A stretch of 64,000 bases of DNA from Trema orientale (lineage: Eukaryota > Streptophyta > Magnoliopsida > Rosales > Cannabaceae): positions 5,396 to 69,395 of the forward strand of contig JXTC01000348.1 in the NCBI GenBank assembly GCA_002914845.1, read 5' to 3'. This document shows, one piece after another, positions 11,291 to 23,957 of the stretch. Below the pieces are notes generated by a model. It was not told where the DNA came from and ran no database searches. It was given only the letters and a program-made list of their open reading frames with translations. Every line of letters begins with the position of its first letter. Position 1 is the first letter of the stretch. A program made the translations under genes and the position numbers.

Positions 11291-12668
11291 ATAGTTTTTC
11301 AATAATAAAGAGTGAACACACTCAAAAACTCTCCTCACAAAAGTAATGAATACAATTTTGGCTTAGAAAATTTGAGAACAATGTACAATGAATGCTTTAA
11401 GATCGGTTCAATATGATTTGAAAGTTAATTCAATATAAGAATAGGCTTTTACACTTTGAATATAGTTGGATAACAATTTAGGTTCATGCCAGGTCTTTTT
11501 TAAGTCTTAAAATAGCTTCTATTTATAATCTTGAGTGAAAACTAGCCATTTATGACCGTTTGACATAGTCTCTAAAGTTTTTGGTAGACCGGTCAAGTTT
11601 TTGTTAGGCTCCTAAAAACTAGTCATCGGTAGTGCGGCTGCAACGGTCGAATTCTAATGGTCATATTGAAGTTTTCGGTCTACCGGTAATTATATTCGGT
11701 ATACTGGGCGGTCTACTGGTAGTCATTTCTGGTGTACCTAAAATTTTCAGTTTTTGACAGCTTTTTGGCGTTTTTCCAAATTCTACGTTTTTCAAAATCT
11801 GACTTCTAAATGTGTTTTAAACATTTTAAAAACATTAAAGATAAATTTAAAAAGAATATTTTGACTATTACAAATTTGTTTTAGTTTCACAAAAGTATTT
11901 AACTATAATTTAGAAGGTGTTCATACCAAAACATATTCTACTTTGCAAATAAAAGATCTCTTTTTAGCCTATTTAAAATAATCATGATTTCAAATATATT
12001 TATAACTTATTTAAACTTAAGAAATCATATATTAAAGAATATTTTAACCATTTTAAAGAAATCATTGTTTTCTATTTTCAAACTTCTAAAAATAAAATAT
12101 CTATTTTAAGATTAAGATAGTAGTAGATAAATTTTCTTATTTTTTAAAGGATTTTAACAATTATAATAATTTTGAAACTTTTTACATGTTTTCTACATAG
12201 CATGTGAATACCTTTTAATGTATATTTCCAAACCATTTCAATCCCTATATATATATATTATATTCTAACACTTATTTTTAACACTTAACTCTCGTATAAA
12301 TATACTTTGCTACAATTGTAGAGATGCACTTAGGGATGAGATTTTTTATATATCTAATCTGACTAGTTGTATATATGTCTTTCAACTTAATTGTACATTT
12401 TACTGTATTTTTGTAATACATTTTTCTATTTCTATAGTAATTTTCAAACAAAAATTTCCTAATTATTAATACAACGTTTATGTTTTAAATTACTAAATTT
12501 TAGGTTAATTTTTTGTCAATTTTCGCACTTTTTATTTTTCTAAATATCAATTGATATTAATAATATTTTCGATAATTCCTTATTTGTATATTAATAATAA
12601 AGAAACTAGCTCAACTGGTCATTTGCACCTTAATAATTTCCTTATTACATTTTGCTCTAAAACTCAAC
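11291..12668 (+). repeat. probable copia LTR, AT-rich, 5' limit unclear
   Basis: No gene is visible. The stretch precedes a copia-type primer-binding site at 12670, so at least its right part should be LTR ending near 12667. It contains a patch (11580-11740) with repeated GGTCTACCGGT-like strings. I cannot place the LTR start. Confidence 0.45.
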
Positions 12669-12669
12669 T

Positions 12670-12681
12670 TGGTATCAGAGC
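12670..12681 (+). other. orphan primer-binding site (initiator Met tRNA type)
   Basis: TGGTATCAGAGC matches the classic plant LTR-retrotransposon PBS complementary to the 3' end of initiator methionine tRNA. Thirteen-odd codons after a possible ATG at 12754 no gag remains, so the element is a stump. Confidence 0.7.
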
Positions 12682-13432
12682 AAACATTGACCCTCGTGTC
12701 AAAGTGTTATTTTCATTGCATTACTTACTATTCGTGCACTCTGTCTAGAAAAAATGGATAAGTGTTGCATTTAATTCCTTGTTAATTTGAATCCAGTGGT
12801 GTTTTATATTGGCAATTATTCTCGTTGCATTCTCAGATTTTAAATTAGTAAGAGCTCATGATGATATTGATTCGTATCTTCTTGAAACATGATAGAAACC
12901 ATAATAATTTGAGTATCACAAATCCTTTTTTTTTTTTTTGCACCTTAATAAAATCTTTATAACTAATTAAAGGAAGACCAGTTGGGATTATTTGATATAT
13001 AAAATTATCACATACTTGAAAGAATAGAAATATTAGTGCTAAGATTGATACACATATATAACTAAGGATTGATGGTCCTTAGTACTTATTCAACACATTC
13101 GACTAGTTATCCGAAAAGACTATATACTCGCTAGGTTAATTAATGAATGATTTAGAAATATTAGAAAAAGATTCTTAAAGTAAAACATAGTGAGATCTAC
13201 CAACATGAAAGCTTGTTCTCAAAGGCTAAACCGAAAGGCAAGCCAAGAAAGACAGGAAGAGAACCAAAGCTTCACTCTCCCAAAAGACAAATAATAATAA
13301 CAAGAAAAGCAAGTACATAGTTATTAAGATGGACAAGTGTAAGGACAAAGAAAAGCAAGATTATGGAATTTCATTTATTAAAAAGGCATGCTTAGTGGTT
13401 GATCGATCTAGTAAGTCTTGGTAGTAGATTTA
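12682..13432. other. intergenic, no gene seen
   Basis: AT-rich sequence with no coding similarity that I recognise; probably the eroded leader of the copia stump followed by unclassified DNA. Confidence 0.5.
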
Positions 13433-15214
13433 CACTACAACATTATAGTAAATTAACAGCGGTGCGGTCAAAATCGTCGTTAATGCAGGTGCCGTTGAAA
13501 GTGGCACCTTTAACGGTGGTTAATAACCGCCGTTAAAAATTGACCAATAACGGCGGTTCCAGTTATTGGTGAAGAGATCTTTAACGGCGGTTCCCGTGGA
13601 ACCACCGTTAAAAGTCTTTTTCAGGAAAATTTTTTTTCCTTCCCCATGGCACTTTATACAACACCACAACATTAAACTTGCCTAAAAAGAATTTCAAATC
13701 AGTTCAAAAACAGACAAATCTAGATATAACTGTAATAAAGTACATATAATAAACATAATTAAAATCTAGTAAATATAACTAAAAAGTTTCTACTATATAG
13801 ACAATATACTCTTACATAAACACATTTAAGAACCAATAATGAGTTTCTAGATACATATCACTAACACTTGCAACCTAAACTTATCGAAAATTATATTAAC
13901 AACTCTAACATAGATAAAGTGAGCGAACTGAGATACACTCTAACATAAACACCGCATTCCATATAATTGAGTTGAGATGGACACTATAATTACAATAGAA
14001 CTATAGTTAAAATATATAAAGATGAAAGATAAATAAAGACATTCTATACAAACAAACTATATCTCATACCTTAATATGATACTAAGTTAGACCATCTCTT
14101 TTTCCTCTTCTTTCCATGTTCATATGAAATATTTTGAATGTACTAAAAAAAAAAGTTGTGTTATAAAAACTAATAGACCAAATAAATAAACATATATTCT
14201 ATATATTATACTATACATTATATTAACCATGTTAAGAGATTTATAGTACCTGGTGATTGTCCAAGTGGATACAAGAAATAAGTATTTTTTGATATATGTT
14301 ACTACATGGAAATAATATACAAGGTCACGTCAGTGACTATCATTTTTAATACCGGAAAGATAAGAATGCACACCACCAATCTAATCTTTCGATTCCAATT
14401 CAAAGTATTACAATTTTATTATTATGAACCTTCAAATTCAACTCAATTCATACATAGTACAAACTTTTGACTATTCTAAAGTCAATAAACTAAATAATTT
14501 CAAGTCAATGAAAATGCTAAGTATACATATTGTAAAGTCACATAACACTAATTAATTCATGGTAATATGATTAAACTAATAAGTTATAATTGCTAATATC
14601 CATTATCAAAACAATATAAAATCATCAAATAATATACACTATGAAGATTTAATTTCTAAAAATAATTTTTTCGGATTAATTAACATTAGTGAAGGAAAAA
14701 TACCTCAAATTGAGTAAAAATATTTCAATACTCCAAAATTGAGCCCAAAATTAGTCTACCCATTCAAATTGAGACCTAAATCAACAAAAATAAAATAAAA
14801 TTACATACTTATTGAGAATTGTATTTATTAATTGTACAAAAACTTAAACTTGTCTAGGGCACAAAAAATTATTGAATGCTAACTAATCTTAAAAATTATA
14901 AGTATATAAAGCTTACCCAAGTCGAATGGAGTGATTTGAACCAAATGAGAATAATTTTGGCGGTCAAAATCACTAGAATGAGGGAGGCCGTGTATGAGGA
15001 AGACGAAGTTGGTGCTAGTGGCCGAGCTTTCGACTGGGGAGAAGAAAGAAAATGAGGGTTGAGTTGGTCTCGGCCCTCATTTATATGACTTTTAACGGCG
15101 GNCTCGGCGGTTGTACCGGAACCGTCCAGAAATATTAAAATTGACTATTAATGACGGTTCCGGTACAGCCGCTGTTAATCATTTGTCGTTAAAAGTCTTT
15201 TTTTTTTAGTAGTG
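13433..15214. mobile_element. non-autonomous CACTA element
   Basis: It begins CACTACAACATTATAG and ends, read from the other strand, CACTACTAAAAAAAAAAGAC. It is flanked by the 3-base duplication TTA (13430-13432 and 15215-15217), the CACTA signature. Both ends carry subterminal repeats built on TAACGGCGGTT/AACCGCCGTTA (13455-13615 and 15090-15200). The 1.4-kb interior is AT-rich with no transposase sequence, so movement would depend on a related autonomous element. One undetermined base lies at 15102 in the right array. Confidence 0.88.
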
Positions 15215-15846
15215 TTAGGAGCAACTCATTAATTATTTTTGTTGCTCTTTGTGTATTATCTTGTTTGAAATTACCTTTATTACCCATATAATACGGTGGT
15301 TAGATAACAGGTCTTTCCAACATATTTTAGCATTTCTAAAAGTCATTAAATAAAGTAATAAAAGAAGGTCATTAACTAACAATTTTCAAATATTTTTTGG
15401 CGTATGCCTTTGTAAGATTATAAAATCTATACATCATAATTTAATTACGTTGTTTATGCGTATGCTTATAATTGAACAAACAAAATAAAAATGTAACAAA
15501 ATCATGATAGAAATTAAAGGTATTAAAGGAGTATTATAAATGTTTTTTTTTTCTTGAGTTAATATGTAAAAACACATTATCTTATAAAAGAGTATCCAAC
15601 AAAGTTTAAAATCTATTTTAATGTTATATGTTCATATATTTTTCTTTATAAATTAAAATAAAGGCCTACAGATATATTCTCTAGTAATACTGACTTTTAA
15701 TAAATGTTGGACAACTTCTAATTCTTAGTCCTTTGTTTTGGGGAAAAGAAACATTTGAAACTCTTCATATATATGTAACAATGATCTCAAAGAATCAAAT
15801 ATATGTAACACTAGGTTAATAAAAATATATCACTACATATCAAATA
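15215..15846. other. intergenic, no gene seen
   Basis: AT-rich; nothing recognisable. The target duplication AAATA of the next element ends at 15846. Confidence 0.5.
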
Positions 15847-17784
15847 TGTAAAAGCCCATATTTAAATGAAGGGTATAAAGGTAATTTAACATAATTAGGA
15901 TTAAAATTAGGGAAAATGAGTTTAAATTGAGCATTTATTAAAATCTCTGTGGTCAAAGTGTAATTACTATGAGTACTTAAATGAATATAAACTTTAGAGT
16001 TGCAAGCAAAATTGTGATTTTTGGAAAGAATAGCCCGGAAATGGGCTGCCAAGTGTCACAGAAGTCTTAAGTCCATTTTCCTTCTCTATTCTCTCCTGAT
16101 TTTCTTCTCACCTGAAAACCCTAGGTGTCTACCCTATATTTGACATCCTATAGTCACTTTTGACCCTCACCAGCAATATCAATTGACGACCCATCGTCGA
16201 TCACTTCAGAGCTACAGCCCATCTTAGAGAAAGCCGTGGGGAAGTTTCGGCCATAAACTCCTTCAATTTTGAAGCATCACCTTTGGCCACCAATAGCCAC
16301 CTAGACCCTATCTCTGACCTATCCAAGACCCGTTATCCCCTCTTTTAGAGACATCATCACTATCGACATCTCCAATAGCTGGATTTGGAGAAGAAAGAGA
16401 CATGATCAATTTCGATTTGTATAGTGACTTTTCAATCAGGTCATTGGATCAAAGTAAAGTTGTCACTTTTGAATGTACTTAATGAGTAGAGTTTGGTGAC
16501 ATAATTTTACTAGTGGATTTGTCTTTAGTTGGTACCATATTAGTTAGGCTCAGTTTTAATTCTTTTTGTGTCTTAAGACTCGGGATTACCTAGTAGTAGA
16601 ATCAGACGTTCCATATTCCTCTGATACCTAAATCTGACATTTTGGACACGTTGGTGGCTTTCATTTCAACATAAGGCTACATTGGCAAAGTCACCTTTCG
16701 AAGAGAGTGACCTGAGACTTTTGGACTATCACTAACCCTTTAATCAACCAATTATGCATCCTATGAGCTCTCGTAGTTAAGTGTAGCCAGCCTAGTAAGG
16801 TAAAGGATTCAATTACCTTGTTTGAAACTAATTTTGATTAAATTAGATATTAAGAAATTGTGATTGAATTCATATTGATTTGAATGGTTTTCTAAACATT
16901 TTGGAAGATTTTATATACTTATGAACTGCCTGGCTTATTTTAAGATTATATTTTCAGATGTGGAAGATTTCTATATTTGATTTATACATACAGTTTGATG
17001 AACATTTTTTAGTGTAATTAACTATCTCTTGAGAGATTTTTATAATGTAAAAGAGTTTTTGAAAAGGTAATTGAGCTTCTTACTGATATTTCATGCTCAT
17101 TATCCTCTTTTTCTATCCTCAGGTGATATCTAGTGTGACATTGGTGATCAACAGGTGCATTAGGAGACTATTCGATTTAGTAGTTTGATTTTTTGGTAAT
17201 GCTTAGCTTTAGATCAACATTTTAGTTTATGTTTTCTATTCTCGAACTAATACAATAATGTATATAAACTATTATGCCAAATTAGTACCTAGTACTTATA
17301 TAATTAGATGATGATGTATGTATGAAATTGTATTCAAATAGAAAAATTAGGTGGAATAAACTATTTGAAAGTGAGTTTTGACAAAATGCCTAAGTTATAA
17401 ATTCTTAGCAAAATAATATTTTTACATTATCAAATATAGTGTTGAGTGTAGTCGTGTATATAGTTGAGTGTGGCTAAGCATTGTCGAGAAAGACTACTTT
17501 GCAAATAAATTAAAAACATAAGTATTTTTGCAAGTATGTATTTTAAAAGAGACTCTTTTGCTAACTCGTCCGTTGGAACATTGTTTTCTAAATATTTTTT
17601 AGTCTATGTTTATTGTTGATTATATAACTGTTGGATTGGTTCATTGGTTGTAATTCCAAAACTTTCAAAATTATTAGTGTTTTATAAATTAGAAACTTTT
17701 TGAACATGTTTGTAAATAAACTAGGAATTTTAAAATAAAATAAAATTCTCATTATGCCACTAGCGCCGGATACGGGTTGTGACA
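15847..17784 (+). repeat. solo LTR, Tekay-like Ty3/gypsy
   Basis: Starts TGTAAAAGCCC and ends GGGTTGTGACA, the same termini as the LTRs of the complete gypsy element at 38767-49350. It is bordered on both sides by an exact 5-base duplication AAATA (15842-15846, 17785-17789). The internal block near 17120 (CAGGTGATATCTAGTGTGAC) aligns with the equivalent block at 41883. There is no internal region, so this is the product of LTR-LTR recombination. Confidence 0.9.
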
Positions 17785-18056
17785 AAATATATACTTTGCA
17801 CTCTTTTTAATATATATACATATGTTTATATATGACCTATTTACAAATCCGACTTATATTATAAGATTTATAAAATGTTAAGCAAGAAGTGCTGTAAGCA
17901 TATATATATATAAAAATATTTGTGTATTTTGTCTGTAAAAGTGATAACATACTGAAGCAATATAGATAAAGGAAAATAGTGTTATTTAAAACTAAGAATA
18001 TCTAAATGAGAAAATTGTTCTTTTTTCTAATGAAAGAAAAATTTTCTTAAAACTTT

Positions 18057-18389
18057 CACTAAAAGAAAATGCATGTCACAATTTAGTGATAATTTTTTAA
18101 TCATAACAAATTATTTAGTTATAATTAAAAATTTCCTATGACTAAAAAATAGCATTTAGTCACAAGTTGCTAATAATATATTTTAAATCACAATTTTATA
18201 TCCATAGTAATGAAATTAATTGTGACTAAAAATACATTTTATCGTAACAATTTTTATTTTTTGTTACGAAAATTTTTAGGCACGGATTTTTTAATCATGA
18301 CATAATGATAATGAGTTTCTTGTAATCATAATTTTTTCACTTTTAATCACAAATTGTGTTGTGACTTAAAATAAGGTTTTTTTATGAGT
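18057..18389. mobile_element. CACTA-type MITE, copy 1
   Basis: A ~330-base AT-rich element starting CACTAAAAGAAAATG and filled with scattered GTGACTAAAA/TTTAGTCAC words on both strands. It aligns along most of its length with 26216-26487. The right end is degraded (TTTTTTTATGAG where TTTTTTTGTAGTG is expected), so its exact end is uncertain. Confidence 0.65.
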
Positions 18390-20918
18390 TATTGCTACTT
18401 TTAATTTTATTGAAGAAAACCTTATGAATTATTGGACCAATAGACAAATGTTTGCGTGTGTACTTTTACATATATATATATATGGGAGACAGTTCGCATA
18501 CATTCACAGTTTAACTATTCTTTAATGTGAACAGTAGTACATACTAGTTAAATGCCATCCCAGAAAATAATAGGAGTAAAGAAACATGTTTCTTTTTCTT
18601 TTTTTTTCTTTTTGCTAGCTCTATTGCCATCTCCCCGTCTACTTTCCCCATATTTCTTCTAAAATCACCCTTTAAACCTAAATTTAAAATTGTATAACTA
18701 CCTTTTACGCCCCTAACTATTCCTAAATTATTCATATTATCTTTTCTCTTCTTACCCTTTCTCATTTTTCTCTACCTATTCTCACCCATCTTTTTATGTT
18801 TCCTCTTCTTTTGTGTTTTTATTTTTTCCTAAACAAGTTGTTTATCAAGTAAATGGCGGATGAAAGCTCCTACGGCAGTTAAGAAAATCCAACCATGTAT
18901 CATTATGAAAGATTTTTATCCTCAAATATTTGAAATTAAATGACACAAAAAGAAAAAATTATTCGCACATATAAGGGCACATCCACGATCAAGCATAAGG
19001 TAATAAAACTTAGTACTGTAGATACCACTTGACTTGATCCAAGGTGTTGTTCACCATTTTCTTTGAATTTTCCACTTAAAAAAAATATGAACGGAGGCTA
19101 TTGATCATTATGCAAGGACGTCAAAATCCAACCTGCAATGTCCCAACCAAGAAACATATGATTCTTCTTTCATTTCTTTCTATTTTCTCAGTTTTTGAAT
19201 TAAAAAAATTGCCCGAAATTTAGACACCATCTTCTCATAGTAATTCTTTCTTTCTTTTTTAGGGATGGGAGTACCATATGTGAATAACTAGAGTCAGAAA
19301 CGGCTTAAATTTGATTTATAAATGTAGTTTTACAAGAAAACAATGGGATTTGAACAAAAATGTTGTTCAAAGAGATGTGTGCAAAGAGATTTCTAAAAGC
19401 CAATTTTTGTACTAAATGGTAAATTTATTCAGTATTATTTTAGTAATAAAAAATTTATAAAAAAAAAAAGTGTGAGAAGAGTAGACAAAGATGGTAATAG
19501 ATCAACTCTTTTTCAATATATATTTTTTTAAAGTATGATAAAACAATGTGTTTTTTTTTCTTTTTTGTTTTTTTTGAAAGAAGATAAAACAATGTGTTTT
19601 GGTACTAATAGTAACAATGACAAAATAATATTGGTAACATGGTTTACTTATTTGGTATGGTTTCGATTTTCGTAGTATTTAAGACCATATTTTAAGAATG
19701 ATTTCGTACGTTTAATTTCTGTATACAATGACGAACCAGTCATCATCAATTCCATAAAATAATATATGGACCCATTAAAACTATTAAACATCCTTGATTG
19801 AGCGACACATTAAAATCCAAAGCAAATTAAAATTAAAAAAAAAAAAAGGGAAATAGTGACGAAGATTTTCCAAAATCTATGAAGTACTTCTTTTCCAAGA
19901 AAAATATACGGTAAAGAAAACCTCAAACAAATCTGTAGTAGTATATGGTATATATAATGATCAGTTCCAAAAATTAGTCTTTCGATTCACTTTTTTTTTT
20001 TTTTGTAATTAAAAAAGAAAAGAAGAAATATTGTTTGAAGAAAATGTTCATATGTATTTGCTGTGTTAATAGGATGTTTGTTACACATGTGTCAAGACAG
20101 TTATGTATTACGTAGACTAAAATCAAGAAAGGAATAATTATGTATAGATTGCATCATTTATAATTTTTTTCATCTACATGAGATATTCTATACTCTTTTT
20201 CTACCATTAAATTTGTACATATCTCGAAGGTAAAAGAACTCTTTTTTGACAAGAGTAAGAGCAGTTTGATATATTCCAGGGTGGGGCCCAGCATCATCAT
20301 CTGAACAAATCTACCTGGCACACCGTCACACTCTACTTTTGCTTTTTCTAGTTGGCTCCTTTTATTTTTTCCAATTGCCATCCCAAGCCACTTTTCCTTT
20401 TAACCATTTTTTTTCTCCTCTGTATTCAGTGGCTCCTTTAGTTCCTTTTCTTAAAATATCATTTTCATTTGGGTAAAGACATACTTACCACTTTAATGAT
20501 TGCTACACAAAATCTTTGACTGGTCTCTCCATAATATAATATACTGTTTTTTTTTTTCATTGAATGGTATATATAGTACCATGTATCGTGTATACTAAAG
20601 TATAATGTGAGTACACAAACAATGAGGATTAGCTAGCTATGCAAATAAACAAAAAATATTATTATGGATATAGATATACATTCTTCGTGTGACTATAGCA
20701 ATGATTAAATGTGCGTATGTATATAATATGAAACTTAGGTTCACATGGGTTTAGTACTATCAGTGCACTATATATGTTGCTTCATTCCGTATAGATATAT
20801 CTGAGAAGCATCACTAGCGTAATTATCTTTATATAATCTTTTTGACAGTTGAGCTTTGTAGTCTTTTACACCTCGAGATGATTCTAGTTTGTTAAGTTGA
20901 GTTGTAAGCACCAATGGC

Positions 20919-20932
<14 letters not shown>

Positions 20933-20957
<25 letters not shown>
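20933..20957 (+). repeat. (GA)n microsatellite
   Basis: Uninterrupted GA dinucleotides. Confidence 0.95.
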
Positions 20958-20958
<1 letters not shown>

Positions 20959-21410
20959 TTAAGTTCCTTTGCCGAAAGACCTTTTCAATGGGACTCTCTA
21001 AGGACTGGCCGGCTCGCAATTTTCGACGAAAGAAATCATCAACAACTAATTATGTCGTCAATCTTTTCTATGTACTGCTTTATCATTGAATAAGAATGTA
21101 GAAGGGGAGCGTTTTCAGTTGCATAAAGAGTAAAGATGAATTGAGATTCCAAACTCATCCATTTTACCAATCGCATATGCTCTTAACGATTAAAGTTACT
21201 TATAAAAAATATATTGGGATTCAAGCTCTTACCCCACAAGTTCCCACATTTATATGATTCTATTGTTGATCATTGTATGAAGCACACATAAATGTGCCTT
21301 TGTCACGTTCCCAGTTCTATAAATCACATGGGTTTTATTCATTTTATATTAGTGAGGTTTGAGAAAGAGATAAAGAAAAAAGATAAATATAATATATATA
21401 TATATCTATA

Positions 21411-21442
21411 GAGAGAGAGAGAGAGGGAGAGAGAGAGAGAGG
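21411..21442 (+). repeat. (GA)n microsatellite, one interruption
   Basis: GA dinucleotides with one GGG interruption, preceded by a (TA)n tract. Confidence 0.95.
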
Positions 21443-22195
21443 TGTAAGCTAAACGGAGCCCTAAAGCCATGCAACCTTTCACACGATCTTATGGAGAAGA
21501 AGAGAATTAGAGTTTAAAATTAATAAAAGAAAGTGAATGTGGGAAGCATATATATATATATATATATATAGGGTGATCTATGGACTGTAGAGAGTAAGTG
21601 ATGAGCTAGCTAGTTATAGGGTTGTGTATAATTAAATGATGACATGAAAGCATTAGATTCCCAAATTGTCGGCTGCGCATTTATATATACGTATATATAT
21701 TTATACCTAATATTATATTTTTGTAGCATATTAGTTTGTGCACACAAAAGACAAAAAAATCATGTTCTCTGCAGATTCTTGCTTTTGTTTCCAGGTTTGG
21801 TTTGTAGCTTTCATGTGGGGTTCTAGTAGTCATTTTAGCAAATGCCAACAAAGTGTTGTGAACCAAATGGAAGCTCTACTGTAAAATGCACGATAAACAT
21901 ACACTCCAGCAAACGCACTCTATTGCACGATATTTGTTGTCGCATTAGCTTATTATCATCGCAACTGTCACGACCCAAATCTCTGGCTGGTGACAGATGG
22001 GGATGGAGAATTTCACAAGTAGTAATCGTAAGTTATTTTAGAAAAATTTATAAATCACAATTTTTCAAAAAAATGACAGTTAGTTTCAAAATAACATTTT
22101 CTGCAAAAATATATAATAATAATTCAAAATATAAATCTCTACAGTTTGTGATCACCATTAGATATAGACTATTAACAGAAGTTACAAAATATATC

Positions 22196-23957
22196 TGTTG
22201 GTTGGAATGTACAACTATAAATTTACACACTCCTGTGCAAATACACACGGTCACAAGTAATATAGATATGGAAGTAAAATGAGTGTCGAACCCACAGAGA
22301 TTGATTTCTAATTCAATACTAAGTATCAAAATTATCTCAACCCTAACTTTATCCAAACAACCAAAATATAGATTTTAAAGAAATAAAATAAAGACAACTA
22401 ATCTATTATGCAAAATGAATACAAGATAAATCAATAAGAAACATATCTAGGTTTACTAATTCCCAATACATTTTCTTGTCATGCTATTTTATAATTTCTT
22501 TCTTAAATTAATTAATCCACTAGAGTTGTCAGTCGAGAATTCAAATGTATTCACAAACTCCTTTCCAAGACATAAGTGAAAACACATAGATAAGCTAATA
22601 TGTTACTCCTAACATAAATTGACTAGATTCATTAAGTTTAGTAATTCTCAAAGAGGTTGCACAAGTCACATAGGTATATTCCTATCCTATGCAAACTTAC
22701 CCCAGACTAGGTAATCTTATGTTGTTTTACCTAAGTCCAAATTTCTAGTCCCTTTTCCAAGTTTATAGAAATTTCACTCAATAATCCATTTAGTGATTTA
22801 TTAAATAGAAGCAATAAGTATAAGGTAAAATAAATAACTTAACAATAGATTTGATTAATGAAAGAGGAGATAAATAAACAAATACAAGATACTAGGTTGG
22901 TTCACATAGTAAAACTAGACAAAGAAATATTTAGTTCATAATATTAATTGAGAACAATGACACTATAATCCAATAAATTCAAGAAATACAAAATCAAAGA
23001 GAGAAAAGTTATAGAATTCCCCCTTAGAAAAGCATGAAGGTGTTTAAGGAGGTTGTCAAGCTCCTCCTCTAAGCTTGGCTCTTGCTCCCTTGAATCCTCT
23101 CTCTAAGATTTTCTCTCAACCACACTACTCTCTAAATATGGAAAATATAAAGAAAAACTCACAACAAAATGAAGAAAAAATCGCACAAACAAATGTTGGT
23201 ATTGGTGTTGGGGAGGAAATCAAGAAATGGAGGATTAGAGCTTGTATTCATCTTCTTCTTCCTCTTATTCCTCTCCTTCCATAGTTGCCACCTTCTATTT
23301 CTCTCTATCCCAACAAGTCTCTTTCAACCCCAAAGATAGAGTTTTAAATAGGTGACTTGTGCAAATCTAAGGCAGGCCGAATCTAAACCTTTGGATTGTC
23401 AAAAAGTTGATCTTGGCCGTCAATTATTGACCCAAGACACAGGAGGTGGCACTACGGTGCCATTTTTGGCGCTACGGCACTAAAACTATCTGAGAGTTGG
23501 TACTGGAGCGCCACTTTTGGCGCTCTAATGCCACTTTTCTACTAGTTTAGCACTGTGACTTTCTAGATGCACCAATTCTAGTGCTACAGTGCCAAAACTA
23601 TCCGAGAGTTAGTGCTGGAGCGCCACTTTTTGTGCTCCAATGCCACTTTTCTACTAGTTTAGCGTTGCGGCTTTCTAGATGCACCATTTCTTTGTTTTAG
23701 TTCCGATTTGCCTCATTTTCGTTGCTTTACGACCATATTGGATTCAACTTTGATTTCAATGGTTTGAAAAACTCATTTAGGAGGCACAAATTTACCTCAT
23801 TTTGTATCAAACACCTTTGTTTTATTCTCCTATCAACATAAACAAATAAAACATCAATACAACTAGCAAAACAATTGAAACAACTTAAAATAAACAAGAA
23901 TATAGTAAAACCTAAGGCACATTAGTACTAAATAACTCTATTTTTATGGACTTAACA
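22196..23957 (-). mobile_element. solo LTR, Athila/Tat-type, nested
   Basis: Bounded by TG…CA and by near-identical 5-base duplications ATATC (22191-22195) and GTATC (23958-23962). It is similar over its whole length, in reverse orientation, to the insertion at 55140-56697. Both contain the block around GTGTCGAACCCAC (22281 onward), common in LTRs of Tat/Athila-type gypsy elements. It lacks coding sequence, PBS and PPT. Its GCGC-rich middle is duplicated in tandem (23468-23691). Confidence 0.82.
23468..23691 (+). repeat. 112-bp tandem duplication inside the solo LTR
   Basis: Two adjacent 112-base units, each with GCGCTAC or GTGCTAC, then AGAGTT, GGAGCGCCACTTTT, CTACTAGTTTAGC and CTTTCTAGATGCACC. 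The related copy at 55140-56697 has only one unit. Confidence 0.9.

Larger units (their letters stand above)
18390..21965. other. gene-free interval with simple repeats
   Basis: No supported gene. It holds poly(T/A) tracts, a (GA)n run at 20933-20957, (GA)n at 21411-21442 and (TA)n at 21549-21570. One string, GGGTGGGGCCCAGC near 20280, fits a TCP-factor consensus (GTGGGNCC) but stands alone. Eroded transposon sequence or regulatory DNA cannot be told apart by eye. Confidence 0.5.

Noticed and set aside
20288-20308. CAGCATCATCA string resembling part of a miR172 star sequence
   Set aside because: Only about 11 bases match and no complementary arm for a precursor hairpin was seen nearby.
21842-22356. 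Open frames of 102 and 146 codons on opposite strands
   Set aside because: They span the border between an LTR and a nested solo LTR and have no domain similarity.
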